Below, piece by piece: positions 20,668 through 30,189 of a stretch of 64,000 nt of DNA (within the stretch, counting starts at the first letter, position 1; each line of letters opens with the position of its first letter). The position numbers were made by a program, and so were the translations under genes. The stretch is from Polycyclovorans sp. (GTDB lineage: Bacteria; Pseudomonadota; Gammaproteobacteria; Nevskiales; Nevskiaceae), in contig PAKU01000029.1 in assembly GCA_002706265.1 (NCBI GenBank), positions 1 through 64,000 of the forward strand. Direction: 5' to 3'. The notes under the pieces are model-generated. The model worked only from the letters and a program-made list of their open reading frames with translations. It had not been told where the DNA came from and did no database searches.

Positions 20668-21677
20668 GCGCCGTCCCGCAGCCGCCGTCGTCCTCCGCCA
20701 CCTCACTGGATCGGCGCATCCGCATGTTGCGCACGGCGATGGGGCCGCTGATCGCCGCCGCACTGGAAGACCCGGACGTGGTGGAAGTGATGTTGAACCC
20801 GGACGGCGCGCTGTGGATCGACCGGCTGTCGTCGGGCCGCGCCGCCACCGGCGAATCGCTATCCGCCGCCGATGGCGAACGCATCATCCGCCTGGTCGCG
20901 GCGCACGTCGGCACGGAAGTGCATCGCGGCCAGCCACTGCTGACCGCCGAACTGCCGGAGACCGGCGAGCGCTTCGAGGGCATTCTGCCGCCGGCGGCGC
21001 CGGGGCCGGCCTTCGCCCTGCGCAAGCGCGCGATCGGTGTGATCGGCCTGGCCGACTACGTGAGCGACGGCATTCTGAGTGCGGAACAAGCCGAGTTCCT
21101 GTGCCACGCGGTGCGCGAACGACAGAACGTCCTGATCGCCGGCGGCACCAGCACCGGCAAGACCACGCTGGCCAATGCGTTGCTGGCCGAGATCGCAGCC
21201 ACCAACGATCGCGTGCTGGTGCTCGAAGACACGGTGGAATTGCAGTGCGCAGCGCGCGACCACGTGCCGCTGCGCACCCGCGCTGGCGTGGTGTCGATGA
21301 CCGAACTGGTGCGCGCCACGATGCGCCTGCGCCCCGACCGCGTGATCGTCGGCGAGGTGCGCGGCGGCGAGGCGCTGGACCTCATCAAAGTGTGGGGGAC
21401 CGGGCACCCCGGCGGGATCGCCACCCTTCACGCCAGTTCCGCCCACGGTGCGCTGCTGCGCCTCGAACAACTGATCCTCGAAGTCGCCATGACGCCGCCG
21501 CGCGCGCTGATTGCCGAGGCGGTGAACGTCATCGTCTTCATCGCCGGTCGCGGCCGTGCCCGCCAGGTCCAGACCGTCGCCCGCGTGACCGGCTTCGACG
21601 GCAACGGCTACCAGCTCGACGACGCGCTCGCGCCGCTCGCATCCCCACCCTCAACCCACCTTGGAGAATTGCCATGA
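20664..21677 (+). CDS. trbB: Type IV secretion ATPase TrbB
   Basis: A 337-residue hexameric traffic ATPase of the VirB11/TrbB family, acting at the cytoplasmic face of the mating channel. The N-terminal domain contains DPDVVEVMLNPDGALWIDRLS; Walker A is GGTSTGKTTLAN at about residue 159. The Asp/His-box region has VLEDTVELQC, and Walker B lies around RPDRVIVGEVRGGEALDL. The motif GHPGGIATLHASSAHGAL is typical. It starts inside the CopG-like stop and overlaps trbC by four bases. Confidence 0.95.
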   Translation: MSAVPQPPSSSATSLDRRIRMLRTAMGPLIAAALEDPDVVEVMLNPDGALWIDRLSSGRAATGESLSAADGERIIRLVAAHVGTEVHRGQPLLTAELPETGERFEGILPPAAPGPAFALRKRAIGVIGLADYVSDGILSAEQAEFLCHAVRERQNVLIAGGTSTGKTTLANALLAEIAATNDRVLVLEDTVELQCAARDHVPLRTRAGVVSMTELVRATMRLRPDRVIVGEVRGGEALDLIKVWGTGHPGGIATLHASSAHGALLRLEQLILEVAMTPPRALIAEAVNVIVFIAGRGRARQVQTVARVTGFDGNGYQLDDALAPLASPPSTHLGELP

Positions 21678-22051
21678 CGCCTGCCCATGCTTCCCGCACT
21701 TCCGTAAATCCGCTTTTCCGTCTTGCGCGCCTGCGCTGCCTCACCGTGCCGGCGCAGCAGGGGCTACTGCTGGCCGTGGTGTTCCTGCTGGTGGCCAGCA
21801 CAGCGCACGCAGCGGGTTCCAGCATGCCCTGGGAAGGGCCGCTGCAAGCCATCCTCGATTCCATCCAGGGGCCGGTGGCCCGCATCGTGGCGGTCATCAT
21901 CATTATCGCCACGGGCCTGGCGCTCGCCTTCGGCGACACCTCGGGCGGCTTTCGCAAATTGGTGCAGATCGTGTTCGGTCTGTCCATTGCGTTCGCCGCG
22001 TCCTCGTTCTTTCTGTCGTTCTTCAGCTTCTCCGGCGGGGCCGTCGTATGA
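21674..22051 (+). CDS. trbC: TrbC conjugal pilin precursor
   Basis: A 125-residue prepilin of the VirB2/TrbC family. A long basic leader and hydrophobic signal segment end near VASTAHAAGSSMPWEGP. Two hydrophobic helices (VARIVAVIIIIATGLALAFG and LVQIVFGLSIAFAASSFFLSFF) form the mature pilus subunit. The TraF peptidase encoded at 3178 is the expected maturation and cyclisation enzyme. The start at 21674 overlaps trbB by four bases, and the stop overlaps trbD likewise. Confidence 0.92.
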   Translation: MTPAHASRTSVNPLFRLARLRCLTVPAQQGLLLAVVFLLVASTAHAAGSSMPWEGPLQAILDSIQGPVARIVAVIIIIATGLALAFGDTSGGFRKLVQIVFGLSIAFAASSFFLSFFSFSGGAVV

Positions 22052-22320
22052 GTGCGCCCGATGACTTCGCCACTGGCTTCGAGGTACCACTGCACCGCTC
22101 GCTGACCGAGCCAATCCTGCTGGGCGGTGCCCCGCGTGCCGTCGCCATTGCCAATGGCACGCTGGCCGCCGCTGTGGGTCTGGGCCTGCAACTTTGGATT
22201 CCGGGGGTGGTGCTGTGGATCGTCGGCCATTCGCTGGCGGTGTGGGGGGCGCGTGTCGATCCGCAGTTCATGCAGGTCTTCGCGCGGCACATCAAGCACA
22301 AGCCGCTGCTGGACGTGTGA
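22048..22320 (+). CDS. trbD: TrbD conjugal transfer protein
   Basis: A 90-residue VirB3-like inner-membrane protein. The segment FEVPLHRSLTEPILLGGAPR is the family signature, and one long hydrophobic stretch (about 31-65) gives one or two membrane passes. In VirB systems this protein works with the VirB4/TrbE ATPase, which is encoded directly after it. GGAGG for trbE overlaps the end of this gene. Confidence 0.9.
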   Translation: MSAPDDFATGFEVPLHRSLTEPILLGGAPRAVAIANGTLAAAVGLGLQLWIPGVVLWIVGHSLAVWGARVDPQFMQVFARHIKHKPLLDV

Positions 22321-22330
22321 GGAGGATGCC

Positions 22331-24757
22331 ATGTTGAACCTCACCGAATACCGCCAGCGCCCCGCGTTGCTTGCCGACTGGCTGCCCTGGGCCGGGCTGG
22401 TGGCGCCCGGCGTGGTGCTCAACAAAGACGGTTCCTTTCAACGCTCGGCGAGGTTTCGCGGGCCGGACCTGGACAGCGCGACGCAGGGCGAACTGATCGC
22501 CACGTCGGCGCGTTTGAACAACGCGCTGCGCCGGCTGGATTCCGGCTGGGCCTTGTTCGTGGAAGCCGATCGGCTGGCGGCGGCCGACTATCCGCACTCG
22601 GAATTTCCCGAGCCGCTGTCGTGGCTGGTGGACGAGGAACGCCGCGCGGTGTTCGAGGAAGACCAGAGCCACTTCGAGAGCACCTATCACCTGACGCTGG
22701 TGTACCTGCCGCCGGAGGAATCCCGCGCACGCGCCGCGAAGCTGCTCTACGAGAACACGCCGCAGCGCGGCGTGGATTGGCACGAGCGTCTGAGCGCGTT
22801 CATGGCGGAAACGGATCGCTGCTTCGACCTGCTCGATGGCGTGATGCCGGAGATTGTCTGGCTCGATGACGGCGAGACGCTGACCTATCTGCACGCGACC
22901 ATTTCCACGCGGCGCCATCGCGTGGCCGTACCGGAACATCCGTTCCACCTCGACGCGCTGCTGACCGACTGCCCGCTGACCGGCGGCCTGGCGCCGATGC
23001 TGGGTGATGCGCATCTGCGCGTGGCGACGGTGCGCGGCTTTCCGACCTCGACTTGGCCGGGGCTGCTCGACGACCTGAACCGCCTGGGCTTCACCTACCG
23101 CTGGAGCACGCGCTTCCTGTGCATGGACAAGGCCGAGGCGGAAAAGGAACTCGGCCGCCTGCGCCGCCAGTGGTTCGCCAAACGCAAGAACGTCGTCGCG
23201 CTGCTGCGCGAAACGATCTTCCAGCAGGAATCGCCGCTGGTGGATACCGACGCCAGCAACAAGGCGGCTGATGCGGATGCCGCGTTGCAGGAACTGGGTG
23301 GCGATCAGGTCGCCTTCGGCTACGTCACCGCCACCGTGACCGTGCTCGACACCGATGCCGATGTCGCCGACGAGAAGCTGCGCATGATCGAGCGCGTCAT
23401 CCAGGGGCGCGGCTTCGTCACCATTCCCGAGACCTTAAATGCGGTGGATGCGTGGTTGTCGTCGATTCCGGGCAACGTCTACGCCAACGTGCGCCAGCCC
23501 ATCGTCTCGACGCTGAACCTGGCGCACCTGATGCCGGTGTCGGCGGTGTGGGCCGGGCCGCAGAAGAATGCGCACCTCGACGGCCCGCCCTTGATCGTCA
23601 CGCGCACCGATGGCGCCACGCCGTTCCGGCTGGTGACGCACATCGGCGATGTGGGCCATACGCTGGTGTGCGGCCCCACCGGCATGGGCAAGTCGGTGCT
23701 GCTCGCCACCCTGGCGATGCAGTTCCGTCGTTATCGCGGCTCGCGTATCTTCGCTTTTGACATGGGTCGTTCCATGCGGGCGACAGTGCTGGGCCTAGGC
23801 GGCGAGCACTACAACCTGGGCACGGATGGCGACATCGCGTTCCAACCGCTGGCGCGCATCGACCAGGAAGGCTACCGCGCTTGGGCCGCCGAATGGCTGG
23901 AAAGCCGGATGCTGCACGAGGGCGTGAGCATCGGCCCGGACGAGAAGGCGGCCATCTGGTCGGCGCTGGAAAGCCTCGCCGGTGCGCCGGTGGAACAGCG
24001 CACGCTGACCGGGTTTTCCGTGCTGTTGCAGAACAACGCGCTGCGCCAGGCGCTCGCGCCCTACGTGCTCGGCGGCGCCCACGGCAGTCTGCTCGATGCC
24101 GACCACGACCGGCTGGGCATGGCCGACGTGCAGGGCTTCGAGATGGAAGAATTGATGGCGAGCCGCGCCGCCGTGATGGCGGTGCTCGGTTATCTGTTCG
24201 CCCGCTTCGACGAGCGGTTCGACGGCGCGCCCACGCTCCTGATCCTCGACGAAGCCTGGCTGTTCCTCGACGACCCGGTATTCGCGGCGCGCATCCGTCA
24301 GTGGCTGAAGACGCTGCGCAAGAAAAACGTCAGCGTCATCTTCGCCACGCAGTCGCTGGCCGACATCAAGGATTCGAGCATCGCGCCCGCGATCATCGAG
24401 AGCTGCGCGAGCCGAATCTTCCTGCCGAACCCGCAAGCCACCGAACCGCAGATTCGCACGATCTACGAAGGCTTCGGGCTGAACAGCCGGCAGATCGAAA
24501 TCGTCGCCACCGCGCAGCCCAAGCGCGACTACTACTACCAGTCGCGGCTGGGCAATCGCCTGTTCGACCTCGACCTGGGGCCGGTCACGCTGGCTTTTGC
24601 CGGCGCCTCGACGCCGCAGGACCAGCGCGACATCGACCGCGTGCAGCAGGCATCCCCCGACTTTACCGGCGGATGGCTGCGCCATTGCGGCCTCAATTGG
24701 GCGGCCGATCTGCTGCCCACCTTTCCGTCCACTCACCCACAGGAGACTTCGCCATGA
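22331..24757 (+). CDS. trbE: TrbE (VirB4-like) secretion ATPase
   Basis: An 808-residue ATPase of the VirB4/CagE/TrbE family that powers pilus assembly and DNA transfer at the inner membrane. Walker A is GPTGMGKSVLLAT at about residue 448, and Walker B is LLILDEAWLFLDD at about 635, followed by KKNVSVIFATQSLADI. The N-terminal CagE/TrbE domain starts at LNLTEYRQRPALLADWLPW. The start at 22331 has GGAGGA immediately upstream and restores the conserved N-terminus; longer readings upstream overlap trbD. The stop overlaps trbJ by four bases. Confidence 0.95.
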   Translation: MLNLTEYRQRPALLADWLPWAGLVAPGVVLNKDGSFQRSARFRGPDLDSATQGELIATSARLNNALRRLDSGWALFVEADRLAAADYPHSEFPEPLSWLVDEERRAVFEEDQSHFESTYHLTLVYLPPEESRARAAKLLYENTPQRGVDWHERLSAFMAETDRCFDLLDGVMPEIVWLDDGETLTYLHATISTRRHRVAVPEHPFHLDALLTDCPLTGGLAPMLGDAHLRVATVRGFPTSTWPGLLDDLNRLGFTYRWSTRFLCMDKAEAEKELGRLRRQWFAKRKNVVALLRETIFQQESPLVDTDASNKAADADAALQELGGDQVAFGYVTATVTVLDTDADVADEKLRMIERVIQGRGFVTIPETLNAVDAWLSSIPGNVYANVRQPIVSTLNLAHLMPVSAVWAGPQKNAHLDGPPLIVTRTDGATPFRLVTHIGDVGHTLVCGPTGMGKSVLLATLAMQFRRYRGSRIFAFDMGRSMRATVLGLGGEHYNLGTDGDIAFQPLARIDQEGYRAWAAEWLESRMLHEGVSIGPDEKAAIWSALESLAGAPVEQRTLTGFSVLLQNNALRQALAPYVLGGAHGSLLDADHDRLGMADVQGFEMEELMASRAAVMAVLGYLFARFDERFDGAPTLLILDEAWLFLDDPVFAARIRQWLKTLRKKNVSVIFATQSLADIKDSSIAPAIIESCASRIFLPNPQATEPQIRTIYEGFGLNSRQIEIVATAQPKRDYYYQSRLGNRLFDLDLGPVTLAFAGASTPQDQRDIDRVQQASPDFTGGWLRHCGLNWAADLLPTFPSTHPQETSP

Positions 24758-25494
24758 AAACCCGTATGCGTTCCATGTCGTTGGCTGCGGTGCTGGCGAC
24801 CACGCTGGCGATTCAGCCTGCCGCAGCTTTCGCCTTCACCGTCATCGACCCGACCAACCTGATCCAGAACACGTTGACCGCGATCCGCACGCTGCAACAG
24901 ATCGACAACCAGGTGCGGCAGCTTCAGAACGAAGCGCAGATGCTGATCAACCAGGCACGCAATCTGGATCGATTGGACTACAACACGGTCAATCGCCTGC
25001 GCTCGACGCTGGCGACCATCGAACGCCTGATGGCTGAGGCGCAGGGACTCGCCTACCGGGTGGAAAATCTGGACCAGGAGTTCGCCCGGCTGTATCCGCA
25101 CGAATACGCAGCGACCGTGAGCGGCGACCGCATGGCACAAGACGCGCGCGAGCGCTGGCGCCATACGCTCGACGGCCTGCACACCGCGATGCGCGTGCAG
25201 GCGCAGGTGTACCAGAACCTCAGCGAAGACGAAGGCGTGCTCGCCGATCTGGTCGGCCAGAGCCAGTCGGCCAACGGCGCGCTGCAAGCCATGCAGGCGA
25301 CCAACCAGTTGCTGGCCTTGCAGGCCAAGCAGGCGATCCAGGCGCAGCAGCTCCAGTTGACGCAGGACCGGGCCGCGTCGCTGGAACTGGCGCGCCAGGC
25401 GGCGGCCACCGAGCAATCGCGCGAAGTGCGGCGGCGCTTCCTCGGCGAGGGCACGCCGTACACGCCGCAGACCGTGCCGTTCTACCGCGACTGA
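24754..25494 (+). CDS. trbJ: TrbJ (VirB5-like) conjugal transfer protein
   Basis: A 246-residue periplasmic protein with a signal peptide (cleavage near AAAFA, residue 27). The rest is almost entirely helical (LIQNTLTAIRTLQQIDNQVRQLQNE and AMQATNQLLALQAKQAIQAQQLQL), as in VirB5/TrbJ minor pilus components. It ends RRRFLGEGTPYTPQTVPFYRD, and a similar end occurs in the EexN of this element. In some systems VirB5-type proteins sit at the pilus tip and mediate recipient contact. Confidence 0.93.
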   Translation: MKTRMRSMSLAAVLATTLAIQPAAAFAFTVIDPTNLIQNTLTAIRTLQQIDNQVRQLQNEAQMLINQARNLDRLDYNTVNRLRSTLATIERLMAEAQGLAYRVENLDQEFARLYPHEYAATVSGDRMAQDARERWRHTLDGLHTAMRVQAQVYQNLSEDEGVLADLVGQSQSANGALQAMQATNQLLALQAKQAIQAQQLQLTQDRAASLELARQAAATEQSREVRRRFLGEGTPYTPQTVPFYRD

Positions 25495-25504
25495 GGAACA
25501 GGCC

Positions 25505-26866
25505 ATGAATGACGTGGCGGTGATCGACCGCTTCCTGATCGTCTTCGCCAACTACATCGACTCGGGTTTCGGGTTGCTGGGTGGCGAGGTCGCGTTCCTC
25601 ACTGCCACGTTGATCGTGATCGACATCACCATCGCGGGCCTGTACTGGGCGATGAGTCATGCCACCGGCCAGGGCGATGACGTGATCGCCCGGCTGATCC
25701 GCAAAGTGCTCTACGTTGGCGTGTTCGCTTACATCATCGGCAACTTCAACTGGCTGGCCAGCATCGTGTTCCGTTCTTTCGCGGGTCTGGGGCTGACCGC
25801 TTCCGGCTCGACGCTGACGCAGGCCGAGTTCCTGCAACCGGGGCGGCTGGCCAAGACCGGCATCGACGCCGCCGCGCCGATCATGGAACAGATCGGCGAC
25901 ATGACCGGCTTTCCAGGCGTGTTCACCAACCTCGATGTCATCACCGTGCTGTTCCTCGCCTGGCTGGTGGTGATCCTCAGTTTTTTCATCCTGGCGATCC
26001 AGCTTTTCATCACGCTGATCGAGTTCAAGCTGACCACGCTCGCCGGCTTTGTGTTGGTGCCGTTCGCCTTGTGGAACAAGACCGCGTTCCTGGCCGAAAA
26101 GGTGCTGGGGAATGTCGTGGCCTCGGGCATCAAGGTCTTGGTCTTGGCGGTGATCGTCGGCATCGGCACCGGCTTGTTCGCCGAGTTCCAGGTCACGCCG
26201 GCCGAACCCTCCATCGACCACGCGCTGGTCATCATGCTGGCGTCGCTGTCGCTGCTGGCCCTGGGGATCTTCGGACCAGGTATCGCGACTGGCCTGGTGT
26301 CCGGTTCGCCGCAGCTCGGCGCCGGGGCGATGGCGGGCGCCACGCTCGGCGCGGCCGGTACGGCGGTCGCGGTGGGCGCAGCGGCCACCGGCGTCGGCGG
26401 TGCCGTCGCGGCCGGCGCGCGCATGGCGCCCGGAGCGGCTCGCATGGCGGTCGGCGGCGCACGGTCGATGGCATCGACCGCCAGCAGCGCGCGGTCGGCT
26501 TTCCAGGCAGGTTCCGCCGGTGCCGGCGGTGGCCTCAGAGGCGCGGCGGCCGGCCTGGGCAACGTCGCCCGGACCGGCGCGCAGTCGGTCGGGCAGCGCA
26601 TGTCCGCCGGTGCGCGTTCGCTGCAAGCGCGCGCCGCTGCCGCCATCAATCCCAATGTTTCCACGGGCAGCGCTGCTACCGGCGCGACCGCTCAGGGCGG
26701 TGCGGAAGGCGCGCCTGCCAACACCGGACAACCCGCGTGGGCCAGACGCCTGCAACGCCGCCAGCAGCTTTCCCATGCCGCCACCACCGTCGCGCACACG
26801 CTGCGCGGTGGCGACGGGGGCGGCGCGGGCAGCGGCCCCAGCCTGCGCGATCCATCGAACTCATAA
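25505..26866 (+). CDS. trbL: TrbL (VirB6-like) inner-membrane channel protein
   Basis: A 453-residue polytopic membrane protein with about six hydrophobic segments in its first 270 residues (for example AFLTATLIVIDITIAGLYWA and VLFLAWLVVILSFFILAIQLF). A long Ala/Gly-rich low-complexity region follows (about 265-400), and the C-terminus is basic. This is the TrbL/VirB6 architecture; the family forms part of the inner-membrane pore. It starts 10 bases after trbJ. A GGAG site for trbF follows its stop. Confidence 0.93.
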   Translation: MNDVAVIDRFLIVFANYIDSGFGLLGGEVAFLTATLIVIDITIAGLYWAMSHATGQGDDVIARLIRKVLYVGVFAYIIGNFNWLASIVFRSFAGLGLTASGSTLTQAEFLQPGRLAKTGIDAAAPIMEQIGDMTGFPGVFTNLDVITVLFLAWLVVILSFFILAIQLFITLIEFKLTTLAGFVLVPFALWNKTAFLAEKVLGNVVASGIKVLVLAVIVGIGTGLFAEFQVTPAEPSIDHALVIMLASLSLLALGIFGPGIATGLVSGSPQLGAGAMAGATLGAAGTAVAVGAAATGVGGAVAAGARMAPGAARMAVGGARSMASTASSARSAFQAGSAGAGGGLRGAAAGLGNVARTGAQSVGQRMSAGARSLQARAAAAINPNVSTGSAATGATAQGGAEGAPANTGQPAWARRLQRRQQLSHAATTVAHTLRGGDGGGAGSGPSLRDPSNS

Positions 26867-26878
26867 GGAGAACCTGCC

Positions 26879-27583
26879 ATGCGATTCAAACGACCGCAGG
26901 TGCGCTATGCCGACACACCGCAACCGGCGACGCCATACCAGGCTGCCGAACAGGTATGGGACGAGCGCATCGGCTCGGCCCGTACACAGGCCAAGAACTG
27001 GCGACTGATGGCTTTCGGCTGCCTGGTGCTGGCGCTGCTGATGGCCGCCGGCCTTGTCTGGCGTTCGGCGCAGTCCATCGTCACGCCCTACGTGGTGGAA
27101 GTGGACCACGGCGGGCAAGTGCGCGCCGTCGGCGAAGCGGCCACGCCGTACCGGCCCAACGATGCGCAGATCGCCCACCATTTGGCGCGCTTCGTCACGC
27201 TGGTGCGCTCGCTGTCCATCGACCCCATCGTCGTGCGCCAGAACTGGCTGGACGCCTACGACTACACCACCGACCGCGGTGCGGCCGTGCTCAACGAGCA
27301 TGCGCGCGCCAACGACCCCTTCGCACGGATCGGCCGGGAAACGGTGACGGTGCAGATCAACAGCGTCGTGCGCGCGAGCGATGCGTCGTTCCAGGTGCGG
27401 TGGACGGAGCGCCGCTACGTCAACGGCGCAGCGGCGGGACTGGAGCGCTGGACGGCGGTGGTGTCCATCGTGTTGCAAACGCCGCGCACCGAAGAACGGC
27501 TGCGCCGCAATCCCCTGGGTATCTACGTCAACGGCCTGTCGTGGAGCCGTGAACTCGACTCAACCGAAGGAGGCAGGCCATGA
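26879..27583 (+). CDS. trbF: TrbF (VirB8-like) conjugal transfer protein
   Basis: A 234-residue bitopic inner-membrane protein. A cytoplasmic N-terminus of about 45 residues (PYQAAEQVWDERIGSARTQAKNWR) precedes one membrane helix (LMAFGCLVLALLMAAGLVW). The periplasmic VirB8 fold follows, with TPYVVEVDHGGQVRAVGEA and YVNGAAAGLERWTAVVSIVL. VirB8-type proteins nucleate the assembly of the channel. AAGGAG lies upstream of the ATG at 26879. The stop overlaps trbG by four bases. Confidence 0.93.
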   Translation: MRFKRPQVRYADTPQPATPYQAAEQVWDERIGSARTQAKNWRLMAFGCLVLALLMAAGLVWRSAQSIVTPYVVEVDHGGQVRAVGEAATPYRPNDAQIAHHLARFVTLVRSLSIDPIVVRQNWLDAYDYTTDRGAAVLNEHARANDPFARIGRETVTVQINSVVRASDASFQVRWTERRYVNGAAAGLERWTAVVSIVLQTPRTEERLRRNPLGIYVNGLSWSRELDSTEGGRP

Positions 27584-28566
27584 AACCGTCTTTCCGTTTT
27601 TACGCTGTTGCATTGCTCGCCATCGCCCTGTCGGGCTGCGCCACGCCGCGCAAGCCGCCGAGCATCACGCTCGACGAGCCGGTACAGGCGCAGCCCTTGC
27701 CCGAACCGCCGCTGCCGATGGAAGTGGTTGCGATGCCGGAACCCTTGCCGCTACCGGGACAGTTGATGCCGCTGCCCGAACTCGCGGAAACGGAGACGGC
27801 ACCCGAGCCGGAGGACGAGCGCGTGCGCGTGTCCCGCGCCAACGAAGAAGCGCGCATGGCGCCCACGCGCGACGGCTACATCAATGCGATCCAGGTCTGG
27901 CCGTTTACCGACGGCGCGCTGTACCAGGTCTATACGAGTCCGGAGCGGGTCACGGTGATTACACTCCAGCCCGGCGAGGAACTGGTGACGGTCGCCGCCG
28001 GCGATACGGTGCGCTGGATCGTTGGCGACACGTCCAGCGGCGCGGGCGACGATCTGCGCATCAACGTGCTGGTGAAGCCGATCCGCGCCGGGCTGAAAAC
28101 CAATCTGGTCATCACCACCAGCCGTAGGACGTACCTGGTCGAGCTGACCTCGACCGAGAAGGCGTGGATGGCGTCGGTGTCCTGGGACTATCCGCGCGAC
28201 CGCATGCTGGCCTTGCAGCGCCAGGCGCAGGCGGCGCAGACGGCGGCGCCGCTCGATACCGGCCTGACGCTGGAGAACATCCGCTTCCGCTACGCGATCA
28301 GCGGCAGCAATCCGCCGTGGAAGCCGCTGCGTGTCTTCGACGACACGGAGAAGGTCTACATCCAGTTTCCGGCCGGTATCGCACAAGGCGAGCTGCCGCC
28401 GCTGTTCGTGATCGGCGCGCAGGGCGATGGCCAGCTCGTAAACTACCGCTTCCGCACCCCGTACTACATTGTGGACCGCCTGTTCGGCGCGGCCGAACTG
28501 CGCCTGGGCGGCGACAGGGGCGACGTGGTGCGCATCGAGCGAACCGATGGCGTGCGGAGGAACTGA
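27580..28566 (+). CDS. trbG: TrbG (VirB9-like) outer-membrane complex lipoprotein
   Basis: A 328-residue VirB9/TrbG protein with a signal peptide and lipobox (IALSGC, Cys20). The Pro/Glu-rich linker (about 35-80) is followed by the beta-rich domain starting GYINAIQVWPFTDGALYQVYTSP. The C-terminal domain (LTLENIRFRYAISGSNPPWKPLRVFDDTEKVYIQFP) binds the VirB7/B10 ring. It builds the outer-membrane core complex together with TrbI. It overlaps trbF by four bases and is 2 bases from trbI. Confidence 0.93.
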   Translation: MKPSFRFYAVALLAIALSGCATPRKPPSITLDEPVQAQPLPEPPLPMEVVAMPEPLPLPGQLMPLPELAETETAPEPEDERVRVSRANEEARMAPTRDGYINAIQVWPFTDGALYQVYTSPERVTVITLQPGEELVTVAAGDTVRWIVGDTSSGAGDDLRINVLVKPIRAGLKTNLVITTSRRTYLVELTSTEKAWMASVSWDYPRDRMLALQRQAQAAQTAAPLDTGLTLENIRFRYAISGSNPPWKPLRVFDDTEKVYIQFPAGIAQGELPPLFVIGAQGDGQLVNYRFRTPYYIVDRLFGAAELRLGGDRGDVVRIERTDGVRRN

Positions 28567-28568
28567 GC

Positions 28569-29870
28569 ATGGACCAGGACAACGCTTCCGGCCGTCCGGC
28601 ACCCGACGCCCCGCCCAAGGTGGCGCCGGAACAGGTCGCGCTGCGCGCGCAGCCGCGCCCGGTCACGCGCCTGAACCGGCGCGTGCTGGCGGTGCTCGCC
28701 GGCGGCGTGGCCACCGCCGTGCTGGGCGCAACGCTCTGGTCGCTGCAAGCACCGCAGCGCCGTGGCGGGAGCGAGCCGGCCGAGCTGTACAACGTCGATC
28801 GCGTCTCGCCCTCCGAAGGGCTGGCCCGGTTGCCCGCTGACTATTCGCAACTGCCGCCGTCCTTGCCGCCGGAGGTGCCGGTGCTGGGCGAGCCGTTGCC
28901 CGGCGACCTCGGCGGGCCAATGCTGCGCGCCGAGCAGCAGGCGCAAGGCTATGCGCAGCCCGGTCATGACCCGGCCGAGGCCGAGCGCCTGGCGCGGCTC
29001 AAGGAAGCCGAGGATGCGGCAGCTTCGTCCGTGTTCTTCAGTACGGGCGGACAACGCGCCGCCGTGGCCGCTCCCGCTCAGACCCCGGCGGGAGCGCCAC
29101 CGCTGACCGGGCTGGCGGGTTTCGATCCGCTGGCCGCCGGGCCGGCTTCGACGGCGGCGCAGCCGCTCGACCCCACCGCCGTGCAAAACCGGCAGGATCA
29201 GAAGGAGGCGTTTTTGAGCAATGCCGGTTCTACGGAAACCCGTAATTCCGGCAACCTGCAACTGCCTGCCTCGCCGTACCAGGTGATGGCCGGCACGGTG
29301 ATTGCGGCGGCGCTGGTGACAGGCATCAACTCCGACCTGCCGGGCGACGTGATCGCCACGGTGACGGAGCCGGTCTACGACACGGCCACCGGCCGCCATC
29401 TGTTGATCCCGCAAGGCTCGCGCATCCTCGGCCGCTACAACAGCCAGGTGAGCTACGGGCAGACCCGCGTGCAAGTGGTGTGGAACCGGATGATCCTGCC
29501 GGACACATCCTCGTTCCAGCTCGACAACCTGGTCGGCACCGACCCAGCCGGCGACGCCGGCCTGGAGGATGGCGTCGATTGGCATTGGAATCGCATCTTC
29601 GCCGGCGCGCTGCTGACCACGCTGCTGGGCGTCGGCGCCGAGCTGGCCGCACCCGAGAACCGGCAGGACGGCAACCGCGTCATCATCGCCGGCCGCGACA
29701 GCGCGCAGGACACGATCAATCAAGTCGGCCAGGAAGTGACCCGGCGCAACATGAACATCCAGCCCACGCTGACCAGCCGTCCCGGCCTGCCGGTGCGCGT
29801 CATCGTCAACCGGGATCTGGTGCTGCGGCCGTACCAGCCGCTGTTCTTCCAGAGAGGATCATCGCAATGA
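28569..29870 (+). CDS. trbI: TrbI (VirB10-like) channel protein
   Basis: A 433-residue VirB10/TrbI protein that spans the periplasm. It has a cytoplasmic N-terminus, a membrane helix (about 38-57, VLAVLAGGVATAVLGATLWSL), a Pro/Ala-rich periplasmic linker and the C-terminal beta-barrel domain (YQVMAGTVIAAALVTGINSDLPGDV, then TGRHLLIPQGSRILGRYNSQ). The end LRPYQPLFFQRG is normal for the family. Its start lies 2 bases after trbG; its stop overlaps the DUF2274 gene. Confidence 0.94.
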   Translation: MDQDNASGRPAPDAPPKVAPEQVALRAQPRPVTRLNRRVLAVLAGGVATAVLGATLWSLQAPQRRGGSEPAELYNVDRVSPSEGLARLPADYSQLPPSLPPEVPVLGEPLPGDLGGPMLRAEQQAQGYAQPGHDPAEAERLARLKEAEDAAASSVFFSTGGQRAAVAAPAQTPAGAPPLTGLAGFDPLAAGPASTAAQPLDPTAVQNRQDQKEAFLSNAGSTETRNSGNLQLPASPYQVMAGTVIAAALVTGINSDLPGDVIATVTEPVYDTATGRHLLIPQGSRILGRYNSQVSYGQTRVQVVWNRMILPDTSSFQLDNLVGTDPAGDAGLEDGVDWHWNRIFAGALLTTLLGVGAELAAPENRQDGNRVIIAGRDSAQDTINQVGQEVTRRNMNIQPTLTSRPGLPVRVIVNRDLVLRPYQPLFFQRGSSQ

Positions 29871-30109
29871 ACACGAACAAGCTGCGGCTCGGACCGTTGC
29901 CCAAGAGCGAGACGGTCAAGCTGACCTTCGCGTGTCCGGCCAGTCTGAAGGCCGACCTCGACCGCTACGCCGCGCTGCATGCGCAGACCTACGGCGAGCC
30001 GGTCGATGCCGTGACGCTGATCCCGCATATGCTGGAGGCGTTCATGGCGCGGGATCGGGGGTTTAGACGAAATCCTAGGTCATCCGACCGCCATCCAACG
30101 GCATCGTAG
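29867..30109 (+). CDS. DUF2274 domain protein
   Basis: An 80-residue protein of the DUF2274 family, the last gene of the trb operon in Tn4371-type elements. The conserved part is KLRLGPLPKSETVKLTFACPASLKADLDRYAALHAQTYGE, which reads as a small DNA-binding-like fold, and the end is basic. It overlaps trbI by four bases. The function is unknown. The conserved element core seems to end here; base composition changes sharply after about 30110. Confidence 0.8.
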   Translation: MNTNKLRLGPLPKSETVKLTFACPASLKADLDRYAALHAQTYGEPVDAVTLIPHMLEAFMARDRGFRRNPRSSDRHPTAS

Positions 30110-30189
30110 CGAAGCACATTTCGACTTCTTGTTTTTTCACCTCAAATGAGGAATAATAACCGGAAGTCTAAGCTGGGGCCCGAAACGCT

